DNA from: Chondrilla cf. caribensis
Taxonomy: Eukaryota > Porifera > Demospongiae > Chondrillida > Chondrillidae
Length of the DNA stretch: 64,000 bases
Assembly: GCA_964020155.1 (NCBI GenBank)
Contig: OZ026553.1
Span: 1,236,979-1,300,978, forward strand
Direction of reading: 5' to 3'
Below, piece after piece: positions 1 to 12,100 of the stretch. The notes under the pieces are model-generated. The model searched no databases, was not told the DNA's origin, and was given only the letters and a program-made list of their open reading frames with translations. Each line of letters starts with the position of its first letter. Positions within the stretch are counted from its first letter, which is position 1. Position numbers and translations under genes: made by a program.

Positions 1-33
1 TGGGGGTGGTCATAACATTTGGTAAAAAGTATG

Positions 34-35
<2 letters not shown>

Positions 36-104
<69 letters not shown>
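36..104. repeat. (CA)n microsatellite
   Basis: An almost perfect CA run lies at the left edge of the satellite array. Confidence 0.97.
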
Positions 105-105
<1 letters not shown>

Positions 106-3100
106 ACCTAAGAACCTTATAATGTAGCTGGGATTACGGGTTAGGTACAGAGATTGGAATTGTTTCAGAAATTAGTTCCTGTCCCAAGGTAGGTGTGGTA
201 ATACAATCATGTTGAAACGCCCACTTTCCCATGAGCTATTCAAAAAGGTGCTTAGCGTTTATCTCCTATACTATCCCATACATTGAAAAAATACTAAGAA
301 CCTTATAATGTAGCTTGGGTTACGGATTAGGTACAGAAACGGGAATTGTCTCATAAGTTAGTTTAGGTCCCCAGCTAGGTCTGATAAAAATATCACGTTG
401 ACACACCCACTTTCCCATGAGCTATTCAAAAAGGTGCTTAACGTTTTATCTCCTACTATCCCATACATTGAAAAAATACTAAGCACCTTCGAATGTAGCT
501 TGGGTTACGGGTTAGGTATAGAAACAGGAATTGTCTCATAAGTTAGTTTAGGTCCCTAGCTAGGTCTGGTAGAAATATCAGGTTTACACGCCCACTTTCC
601 CATGAGCTATTCAAAAAGGTGCTTAAAGTTTTATCTCCTATACTATCCCAAACATTGAAAAAATACTAAGCAGCTTCGAATGTACCTTGGGTTACAGGTT
701 AGGTATAGAAATGGGCAGTGTTTCATAAGTTAGTTCAAGCCTGCAGTAAGGTCTGATAAAAATATCAGAATGACACGCCCACTTGCCCATGAGCTATTCA
801 AAAAGGTGCTTAACGTTTTCTCTCCTATACTATCCCATACATTGAAAAAATACTAAGCACCTTCGAATGTACCTTGGGTTACAGGTTAGGTATAGAAATG
901 GGCAGTGTTTCATAAGTTAGTTCAAGTCCGCAGAAAGGTCTGATAAAAATATCAGAATGACACGCCCACTTTCCCATGAGCTATTCAAAAAGGTGCTTAA
1001 CGTTTTATCTCCTATACTATCCCAAACAATGAAAAAATAGTAAGCACCTTCGAATGTACCTTGGGTTACAGGTTAGGTATAGAAACGAAAAGTGTTTCAT
1101 AAGTTAGTTCAAGCCAGCAGTAAGGTCTGATAAAAGTATCAGGATGACACGCCTACTTTCCACATGAGCTATTCAAAAAGGTGCTTAACGTTTTATCTCC
1201 TATACTATCCCTTACATTGAAAAAATACTAAGCACCTTCGAATGTAGCTTGGGTTACAGGTTAGGTAGAGAAATGGGAATTGTCTCATAAGTTAGTTTAG
1301 GTCCCTAGCTAGGTCTGGTAGAAATATCAGGTTGACACGCCCACTTTCCCATGAGGTATTAAAAAAGGTGCTTAAAGTTTTATCTCCTATACTATCCCAT
1401 ACATTGAAAAAAATACTAAGCACCTTCGAATGTAGCTTGGGTTACGGGTTAGGTAGAGAAATGGGAATTGTCTCATAAGTTAGTTTAGGTCCCTAGCTAG
1501 GTCTGGTAGAAATATCAGGTTGACACGCCCACTTTCCCATGAGCTATTCAAAAAGGTGCTTAACGTTTTATCTCCTATACTATCCCAAACATTGAAAAAA
1601 TACTAAGCACTTTCGAATGTAGCTTGGGTTACAGGTTAGGTACAGAAACGGGCAGTGTTTCATAAGTTAGTTCAAGCCTGCAGTAAGGTCTGATAAAAAT
1701 ATCAGGATGAGACGACTACTTTCCCATGAGCTATTCAAAAAGGTGCTTAGCGTTTTATCTCCTAAACTATCCCATACATTGAAAATATACTAAGCACGTT
1801 TGAATGTAGCTTGGATTACGGGTTAAGTACAGAAATACGAATTGTCTAATAAGTTAGTTTAGGTCCCCAGCTAGGTCTGGTAGAAATATCAGGTTGACAC
1901 GCCCACTTTCCCATGAGCTATTCAAAAAGGTGCTTAACGTTTTATCTCCTATACTATCCCATACATTGAAAAAATACTAAGCACCTTGGAATGTAGCTTG
2001 GGTTACGGGTTAGGTACAGAAACGGGAATTGTCTCATAAGTTAGTTTAGGTCCCTAGCTAGGTCTGGTAGAAATATCATGTTGACACGCCCACTTTCCCA
2101 TGAGCTATTCAAAAAGGTGCTTAACGTTTTATCTCCTATACTATCCCATACATTGAAAAAATACTAAGCACCTTCGAATGTACCTTGGGTTACAGGTTAG
2201 GTATAGAAACGGGCAGTGTTTCATAAGTTAGTTCAAGCCAGCAGTAAGGTCTGATAAAAGTATCTGGATGACACGCCCACTTTCCCAAGAGCTATTCAAA
2301 AAGGTGCTTAAAGTTTTATCTCCTATACTATCCCATACATTGAAAAAATACTAAGCACTTTCGAATGTAGCTTGGGTTATGGGTTAGGTATAGAAACGGG
2401 AAGTGATTCATAAGTTAGTTCAAGCCAGCAGTAAGGTCTGATAAAAATATCAGGATGACACACCCACTTTCCCATGAGCTATTCAAAAAGGTGCTTAACA
2501 TTTTATCTCCTATACTATCCCATACATTGAAAAAAATACTAAGCACTTTCGAATGTAGCTTGGGTTACGGGTTAGGTTTAGAAACAGGAATTGTCTCATA
2601 AGTTAGTTTAGGTCCCAAGCTAGGTCTGGTAGAATTATCACATTCACACGCCCACTTTCCCATGAGCTATTCAAAAAGGTGCTTAACGTTTTATCTCCTA
2701 TACTATCCCATACATTGAAACAATACTATGGACGTTCGAATGTAGCTTGGGTTACAGGTTAGGTAAAGAAACGGGAATTGTCTCATAAGTTAGTTTAAGT
2801 CCCAAGCTAGGTCTGGTAGAATTATCACATTCACACGCCCACTTTCCCATGAGCTATTCAAAAAGGTGCTTAAAGTTTTATCTCCTATACTATCCCATAC
2901 ATTGAAAAAAATACTAAGCACATTCGAATGTAGCTTGGGTTACAGGTTAGGTACAGAAACGGGAATTGTCTGATAAGTTAGTTAAGGCCCGCAGTAAGGT
3001 CTGATAAACTTATCAGGATGACACACCCACTTTCCCATGAGCTATTCAAAAAGGTGCTTAACGTTTTCTCTCCTATACTATCCCATACATTGAAAAAATA

Positions 3101-6100
3101 CTAAGCACCTTCAAATGTAGCTTGGGTTGCGGGTTAGGTAAAGAAACGGGAATTGTCTCATAAGTTAGTTTAGGTCCCCAGCTAGGTCTGGTAGAATTAT
3201 CATGTTGACACACCCACTTTCCCATGAGCTATTCAAGAAGGTGCTTAACGTTTTATCTCCTATACTATCCCATACATTGAAAATATACTAAGCACCTTCG
3301 AATGTAGCTTGGGTTATGGGTTAGGTACAGAAATGGGAATTGTCTCATAAGTTAGTTTAGTTCCCCAGCTAGGTCTGGTAGAATTATCACATTGACACGC
3401 CCACTTTCCCATGAGCTATTAAAAAAGGTGCTTAACGTTTTATCTCCCAAACTATCCCATACATTGAAAAAATACTAAGCACCTTCGAATGTAGCTTGGG
3501 TTACGGGTTAGGTACAGAAATAGGAATTGTCTGATATGTTAGTTTAGGTCCCCAGCTAGATCTGGTAGAAATATCACGTTGACACGCCCACTTTCCCATG
3601 AGGTATTAAAAAAGGTGCTTAACGTTTTATCTCCCATACTATCCCATACATTGAAAAAATACTAAGCACCTTCGAATGTAGCTTGGGTTGCGGGTTAGGT
3701 AAAGAAACGGGAATTGTCTCATAAGTTAGTTTAGGTCCCAAGCTAGGTCTGGTAGAATTATCATGTTGACACACCCACTTTCCCATGAGCTATTCGAAAA
3801 GGTGCTTAACGTTTTATCTCCTATATATCCCATACATTGAAAAAATACTAAGTGCATTCGAATGTAGCTTGGGTTACGGGTTAGGTACAGAAACGGGAAG
3901 CATTTCATAAGTTAGTTCAAACCCGCAGAAAGGTCTGATGAAAATATCAGGATGACACGCCCACTTTCCCATGAGCTATTCAAGAAGGTGCTTAACATTT
4001 TCTCTCCTATACTATCCCATACATTGAAAATATACTAAGTACCTTCGAATGTAGCTTCGGTTATGGGTTAGGTACAGAAATGGGAATTGTCTAATTAGTT
4101 AGTTTAGGTCCCAAGCTAGGTCTGGTAGAATTATCATGTTGACACGCCCACTTTCCCATGAACTATTCGAAAAGGTGCTTAATGTTTTATCTCCTATACT
4201 ATCCCATACATTGAAAAAATACTAAGTGCATTCGAATGTAGCTTGGGTTACGGGTTAGGTACAGACACGGGAAGCATTTCATAAGTTAGTTCAAGCCCGC
4301 AGAAAGGTCTGATGAAATTATCAGGATGACACGCCCACTTTCCCATGAGCTATTCGAGAAGGTGCTTAACATTTTCTCTCCTATACTATCCCATACATTG
4401 AAAATATACTAAGCACCTTCGAATGTAGCTTCGGTTATGGGTTAGGTACAGAAATGGGAATTGTCTCATTAGTTAGGTTAGGATCCCAGCTAGGTCTGGT
4501 AGAAATATCACGTTGACATACCCACTTTCCCATGAGCTATTCAAAAAGGTGCTTAACGTTTTATCTCTTATACTATCCCATACATTGAAAAAAATACTAA
4601 GCACCTTCGAATGTAGCTTGGGTTACGGGTTAGGTACAGAAACGGGAAGCATTTCATAAGTTAGTTCAAGCCCGCAGAAAGGTCTGATGAAAATATCAGG
4701 ATGACACGCCCACTTTCCCATGAGCTATTCGAGAAGGTGCTTAACATTTTCTCTCCTATACTATCCCATACATTGAAAATATACTAAGTACCTTCGAATG
4801 TAGCTTCGGTTATGGGTTAGGTACAGAAATGGGAATTGTCTCATTAGTTAGTTTAGGATCCCAGCTAGGTCTGGTAGAAATATCACGTTGACATACCCAC
4901 TTTCCCATGAGCTATTCAAAAAGGTGCTTAACGTTTTATCTCCTATACTATCCTATACATTGAAAAAATACTAAGTACGTTCGAATGTAGCTTGGGTTAC
5001 GGGTTAGGTACAGAAACGGGAAGCATTTCATAAGTTAGTTCAAGCCCGCAGAAAGGTCTGATGAAAATATCAGGATGACACGCCCACTTTCCCATGAGCT
5101 ATTCGAGAAGGTGCTTAACATTTTCTCTCCTATACTATCCCATACATTGAAAATATACTAAGTACCTTCGAATGTAGCTTCGGTTATGGGTTAGGTACAG
5201 AAATGGGAATTGTCTCATTAGTTAGTTTAGGTCCCAAGCTAGGTCTGGTAGAATTATCATGTTGACACGCCCACTTTCCCATGAGCTATTCGAAAAGGTG
5301 CTTAACGTTTTATCTCCTATACTACGTACGTATCCCATACATTGAAAAAAATACTAAGTGCATTCGAATGTAGCTTAGGTTACGGGTTAGGTACAGAAAC
5401 GGGAAGCATTTCATAAGTTAGTTCAAGCCTGCAGAAAGGTCTGATGAAATTATCAGGATGACACGCCCACTTTCCCATGAGCTATTCGATAAGGTGCTTA
5501 ACATTTTCTCTCCTATACTATCCCATACATTGAAAATATACTAAGCACCTTCGAATGTAGCTTCGGTTATGGGTTAGGTACAGAAATGGGAATTGTCTCA
5601 TTAGTTAGTTTAGGACCCCAGCTAGGTCTGGTAGAAATATCACATTGACATACCCACTTTCCCATGAGCTATTCGAAAAGGTGCTTAACGTTTTATCTCC
5701 TATACTATCCCATACATTGAAAAAATACTAAGTGCATTCGAATGTAGCTTGGGTTACGGGTTAGGTACAGAAACGGGAAGCATTTCATAAGTTAGTTAAG
5801 GCCCGCAGAAAGGTCTGATAAAAATATCAGGATGACACACCCACTTTCCCATGAGCTATTCGAAAAGGTGCTTAACGTTTTATCTCCTATACTATCCCAT
5901 ACATTGAAAAAATACTAAGCACCTTCGAATGTAGCTTGGGTTACGGATTAGGTACAGAAATAGGAATTGTCTGATAAGTTAGTTTAGGTCCCAAGCTAGG
6001 TCTGGTAGAATTATCATGTTGACACGCCCACTTTCCCATGAGCTATTCGAAAAGGTGCTTAACATTTTCTCTCCTATACTATCCCATACATTGAAAATAT

Positions 6101-7350
6101 ACTAAGCACCTTCGAATGTAGCTTCGGTTATGGGTTAGGTATAGAAATGGGAATTGTCTCATTAGTTAGTTTAGGTCCCAAGCTAGGTCTGGTAGAAATA
6201 TCATGTTGACACGCCCACTTTCCCATGAGCTATTCGAAAAGGTGCTTAACGTTTTATCTCCTATACTATCCTATACATTGAAAAAATACTAAGTGTATTC
6301 GAATGTAGCTTGGGTTACAGGTTAGGTACAGAAACGGGAAGCATTTCATAAGTTAGTTCAAGCCTGCAGAAAGGTCTGATGAAAATATCAGGATGACACG
6401 CCCACTTTCCCAAGAGCTATTCGAGAAGGTGCTTAACATTTTCTCTCCTATACTATCCCATACATTGAAAATATACTAAGCACCTTCGAATGTAGTTTCG
6501 GTTATGGGTTAGGTACAGAAATGGGAATTGTCTCAAAAGTTAGTTTAGGTCCCAAGCTAGGTCTGGTAGAATTATCATGTTGACACACCCACTTTCCCAT
6601 GAGCTATTCGAAAAGGTGCTTAACGTTTTATCTCCTATACTATCCCATACATTGAAAAAAATACTAAGTCCATTCGAATGTAGCTTGGGTTACGGGTTAG
6701 GTAGAGAAATGGGAATTGTCTCATAAGTTAGTTAAGGCCCGCAGAAAGGTCTGATAAAAATATCAGGATGACACACCCACTTTCCCATGAGCTATTCGAA
6801 AAGGTGCTTATAACGTTTTATCTCCTATACTATCCCATACATTGAAAAAATACTAAGCACCTTCGAATGTAGCTTCGGTTATGGGTTAGGTACAGAAATG
6901 GGAATTGTCTCATTAGTTAGTTTAGGACCCCAGCTAGGTCTGGTAGAAATATCACGTTGACACGCCCACTTTCCCATGAGCTATTAAAAAAGGTGCTTAA
7001 AGTTTTATCTCCTATACTATCCCATACATTGAAAAAATACTAAGTGCATTCGAATGTAGCTTGGGTTACGGGTTAGGTAGAGAAATGGGAATTGTCTCAT
7101 AAGTTAGTTTAGTTCCCCAGCTAGGTCTGGTAGAATTATCACATTGACACGCCCACTTTCCCATGAGCTATTCAAAAAGGTGCTTAACGTTTTATCTCCT
7201 ATACTATCCCATACATTGAAAAAATACTAAGCTCCTTTGAATGTAGCTTGAGTTACGGGATAGTTACAGAAATGGGAATTATTTCATACTGATAATAATA
7301 TCAGGATGATACGCCCACTTTCACATGAGCTATTCAAAAAGGTGCTTAAC

Positions 7351-7432
7351 ATTTCCAGTCTCTGTAACTAACCCGTAACCCAAGCTACATTTGAAGGTGC
7401 TAAGTATTTTTTCAATGTATGGGATAGTATAA
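7351..7432 (-). repeat. Inverted partial satellite monomer at array edge
   Basis: This ~80-bp stretch reads as the reverse complement of the monomer block around CTATCCCATACATTGAAAA and GGGTTACGGGTTAG. Direct-orientation monomer sequence resumes at 7440-7490, so the end of the array has been inverted. Confidence 0.85.
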
Positions 7433-7490
7433 AAGAGAAAGTGTTTCATAAGTTAGTTGAGGCCCGCAGAAAGGTCTGATAAAATATCAC

Positions 7491-7837
7491 TATACTATAT
7501 AAAAATAGTACAGAAATCATCAATATATAGCACAGTATACAGTATAGCATACTTGACATGCTTGAATTATAGTTGATCTGGTGACTGTGCAAACTTCTAA
7601 CATATTATGCACTACGTCTAATACTATCATGTACTACTATTATGTTCATATTATACACATACACTGTCACCATCTACATGTAACACCCCTGACTTCCTTT
7701 ATAGCTGGGATTACATACATATAACCTCACCCTCAGCTACATTATTATAAATTCAAGTTCAGTTACAATATACAGCTGCAGAGTGACTACTGGGTACCTT
7801 ACAGAAGACAGACTAGACATATCAAATAAATGTCAAA
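7491..7837. other. AT-rich 3' flank, no gene seen
   Basis: This unique sequence lies between the satellite and the stop codon of the fibrocystin-L-like gene, presumably 3' UTR and flank. No clean AATAAA was identified with confidence. Confidence 0.4.
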
Positions 7838-7971
7838 TCAATAAAAGAATGGCGGTACAATGTTTTGCTCCAGTCGGTACTTCTGCATGGCGTCCTCCAC
7901 ATCATAGTAGAAATGTGAATCATACCTCGGGTCATGGGTGTATTCCTTATCACTCTGTAGTGATTTGCCAC
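7838..7971 (-). CDS. Terminal exon: cytoplasmic tail of fibrocystin-L-like protein
   Basis: The acceptor TTTGAAG precedes 7971 and the TGA stop is 7838-7840. The exon enters in phase 1 and joins the donor at 8810. It encodes an acidic, aromatic-rich tail ending NIVPPFFY. The tail contains YDSHFYYDVEDAMQKY, whose tyrosines could be phosphorylation or sorting sites (inference). Confidence 0.6.
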
Positions 7972-9013
7972 CTTCAAATGGTAAAATAGCACACACTTCA
8001 GGTAATTATAAACCTTTAAAAGCCTGGTAAGGGTAACTTCAATAAATCAAAACTTCCACTGTAACCAGACATATAATTGAACATAAACTCCATCTTGCCT
8101 AACAATTAACACTTACGTATAATATAATATATACATACTGTATACCATTCGTAACCTGGCTTCTTTAACATCATGTTGTGTAACCTGTCAATATATTCCA
8201 CAATACAATATAAAGCACCTCTCTGATACACATCCATCAGGGCTATGGCATGAGGGCAAAAACCAGTTTGGCCATGCACAGCAGAGTGTGCTGTAACTAG
8301 GGTGGGTCAGGAGGAAACTTGAGATACTTACTCTAAGATAAATTCTGGGGCATTTTCAACAATCAATCCCCCCCCCTCCCACTCACATGTTAGCAGCATG
8401 AGTAATACAACATTAAGAGTTCACATTAAGATAGAGATCAGTTCGGTCAGAAATTGTCACAATGCATAATTTCCACTTTTACAAAAAGGCTGTCGCTGCA
8501 AACATGCATGCGTGCGTTGGGAGTAGAAATTGACATTTCTTGAGCAAAATGCAGTCCCACTTGAGTTGGAAACATGGAAACTGATCAGATTGCTGAGAAC
8601 TGGGCAACTTCACTTGATTTGACATAGGTATGCTTTAGATTACAAATTGCATAGAATTCTGTGCACAGTCCCTATCGATATTACACTTTGATTCAACTTA
8701 AAATACTTAAATGATTGTAAAATTAGTTCAATATAGGTTGGGCTGTTAGCTACTATACTCCTGTGATTTCACACAATACAAATTTACTAGTTGTACACGC
8801 ATAACTTACCTCGGTCATCACCAGCTGATTGACCCTGAGAATCGGAGCTCATTTTCAGATAACAGTGTTTCTAAAAAAGGGATGCAAGCAAAACTAAATG
8901 AAGATGAAGAACTCTCTTCACCAGACTGAATTTCCCAACTCTCCTGGATATTCCCAACAAAACTGAAAAATGACATCATAAGACATAAATTTATATAATT
9001 TTCACACATGCAA

Positions 9014-9106
<93 letters not shown>

Positions 9107-12100
9107 CACAAGCTCACCGATATGAGCATAGTTATCAGCAATGTAGTGGTAGACACCAGGGTGATAAAACGTGAGTCCCCAAGTCCCCAATACCTGAAAA
9201 GTCAGATTGAAATCCATGACCAACATATCCCATGGAATGTTCAGTTGGAACCTTCAGCAACAACAAGTATATACTGAGACTTCAATGAATAATATAAACA
9301 TGGAAACATGGATTATAGAAAAGATAGCCTTTAATTGAATCACACTGTAAATATATGCTATAGTGTACAGATTTCCACATACTCACAATTCTGATTCCAC
9401 ATAATCACGGTTAGATTTCGAAGGATGCATACATACATACACGAATAAGGTACCAAAGATTACACTAACTTCCAAGGATGCAAAAAACACTTTTACCCAG
9501 CAAGACCTACTCATATAGAGCCTTAAAGATTATTTGAGTGGAAGGTATTTATCATAAGTTAAGTTTTGTAATACTTCAATACAGGCTAGGGATGCCATTT
9601 TGGAAATTGGTAGTTCCTTGGAAATCTGATTCAATTCACTCAGAATCTGACTAAAATTCCATTTGGTTCGCAATACATGGAAAGTTTGGAATACTTTTCC
9701 ACGACATGTACACTAACTATATAAAAGCACACAAACTGTTACATTAGCTTTGTACAAGGTTGAGGGTAGCGCTGGGCGGTTTCAAAAAATATCAGTTTCG
9801 GTATATTGTCAACATTATACCGCGGTATTACGGTATACCGAGTCTTAAGGTTATAGTTGGGCATTGAAATAACTGAATCCTTGATTTAATAATAATGAAA
9901 TAAATAAACATAAAAAAATGAATAAATAATCCACTACTTCGTCGTCCTCGTTAACTCGGAGCGCAAAGTACTTCCAAATATCAGATTTAGCATTCATCTT
10001 ATCGACGAGATGAAGTTCATTGCTCGGATCACCCGTATCGCTCGTTCGCTGATCAAAATTTAAACTTGCAGCCGACAACGTTGCCATTTTGACAACATTC
10101 TCTCATTCCGTGTAACAACGTATTACTCCGCACACGCACACTTTTCATGCTCGTAATCATGGCTGTCGCAGTAATAGTTTCGAAGGATTCAGAACACATC
10201 ATTTCAGAGCAAAATTTGTTATCTCAGGAATATATTACTTAAAATACCGGTCAAACCTTAGAGAATACCGTGATATCACGATATCTTGGTATAGAAAAAA
10301 GTCAGCCGGTATCAAAACCGTGCACAAATAATACCGCGGTATTACTATATATTCGGTATACCGCCCAGCGCTAGTTGAGGGTCACCATGTAAAGGGTACA
10401 ATTTAACAACTAACATACGTAAAGGGTACGTTTTACCTTATCTCAATGAACTGTCCATCATCAAAGGTTTCTGTGATGCCAAAGTGAGTGTATTTGAGTG
10501 CGTTCGCTAAATAGATCCTGTAGCCATTTTGTTCAACAGACTGGACAACACCAACCTGCACATGTGAATAATTTGACAGAACAAGTTGACAAGATTCAAA
10601 ATGTACATTCCAAAGACAATATCAAATGGAAGATACATTACAAATGGTACATTGCGTCACATTGCCAATCAACAAATGTACAAATCACTTACTTCTGTTT
10701 CATTGCCGTCTTTACTTGTGGGGGCAATGACGATGTTATCACCTTCGACCCAATCTAACGGTTCCTGTGACAGAAGTAACATGTGTACGCATGTACTGTA
10801 CATAGGAACACATGTACACACATGTACTGTACATAGGGACACATGTACACACATACATGTCCTGAACACATACAGTAAGTGTCCAAGATGGTAAGTACTC
10901 TATTACCAAGATGTACCATATCTACATGCTTGAACAGTTAAGATAACAGAGGAGCAAATACTTAGCACTTCACTCTGTAACCATTACTGCTGGAAATCAC
11001 ATCGATTATCAGTGCACAGTAGCCATTTGATTAATCAATTAATAACTGGAAGTAATTAAGTGGGCGTAACCAGAAACCACTCCCACTTTATTAGACTGAG
11101 TGGTCATCCAATAGACTAAAGTCACGTTTGAGCTATACGGTACCAATCATAAAAAAAATTGACGTTCTCGTTTCCGCGGACGATTGAACGAACGGGCGTC
11201 CCCTGTATCCGTGTTTCTCGACAACACGGACGTCCGTTTTCGCAAGAATGCAATTATAGAATTAGCGCCTTCGGTCGCTAAGCGACATCCATGGGCACCG
11301 AATTGAAGCGGTAGTTGGAAAATCGTTGAGGATGGTTTATCCTAGTTACGTTAAACAGAGAATCCTTGCTTTACGTAGAGAAGGCCTTAGTTATGGCAAG
11401 ATTGCAAAGGCGCTCAAGGATTTTGGACAACTGATCTCTCTCTGACGATCGTTAACATTCGTGAATACGTACGTACGTAACCTTCGCACGTTGATAATTA
11501 TTCATAGTATTAATCATATTCATTATCAGTTGAATGCGGACGCCCCATACGTTGACACGGGCATTTCATCGGGCACCCGTACATAGACGACCGGGATAAA
11601 ACAGACGGACGACCGAACGAAAACGTCAATTTTTTTATAATTGGTACCGTACATGTACAAATTGATTCAGTCTAGTTTTTGAGCTAGAAACACTGACATA
11701 TTATGTACATTTTCAGGAAGAGAACAAGGAAGGAGGTGTTACCATGATAACATTCAAATCATTATCATTATTTGGATAATGATGAGCAGAAAGTGATAAT
11801 TGCACAGGACTGACGAGGAGTAAGGTGGAATTTGGACATTTTAATTGAAAAAAACAACAACGAAACACTACTGAATCACAGATAGGCATTCTGGACTGTT
11901 TATCGAAGGAACACCATCAACATTTCACTCACATAACGTTTTCAAGTCTCGGTGTTTCCACTGGTGAATAAGCAAACACACAACTGCCACTGCAGGCTGC
12001 TTCCACAGGAGTCATCAACGGTGGTGCTACTGGGAGGGGATACACGACCACCATCAGTTTCATCCCAGCACTGCAGTGACCTGCCACACCACATATGAAG

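Larger units (their letters stand above)
1..7490. repeat. Satellite array, ~186-bp monomer, ~39 copies
   Basis: The same ~186-bp monomer repeats head to tail. The landmark AAGGTGCTTA recurs at about 246, 431, 616 and 803, giving steps of 185-187 bp. Each monomer carries blocks such as CTATCCCATACATTGAAAA, GGGTTAGGTA and CCCACTTTCCCATGAG. Two subtypes differ in the middle: one has GTCTCATAAGTTAGTTTAGG, the other CATTTCATAAGTTAGTTCAA. The array opens after a CA microsatellite and ends near 7490 with a partly inverted monomer. No gene is seen in it; short open frames are chance. A pericentromeric or interspersed satellite role cannot be decided from the sequence. Confidence 0.95.

Noticed and set aside
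1..7490. CRISPR-like or gene array
   Set aside because: The whole monomer repeats without unique spacers; it is a eukaryotic satellite.
7783..7989. 68-codon plus-strand ORF
   Set aside because: It is the antisense shadow of the terminal exon of the fibrocystin-L-like gene.
8810..8852. A separate ~58-residue gene starting at the ATG at 8852
   Set aside because: The exon has a strong upstream acceptor and its phase fits the transmembrane exon, so an internal exon is simpler.
9112..9200. A third cupredoxin fragment (GLTFYHPGVYHY) in another frame
   Set aside because: That frame does not fit the phase of the flanking exons, and the copper ligands are absent.
8818..9277. Cys/Val- and Thr/His-repeat ORFs over CA runs (also at 19.4, 42.4, 43.5 and 63.7 kb)
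   Set aside because: Translated dinucleotide microsatellites.
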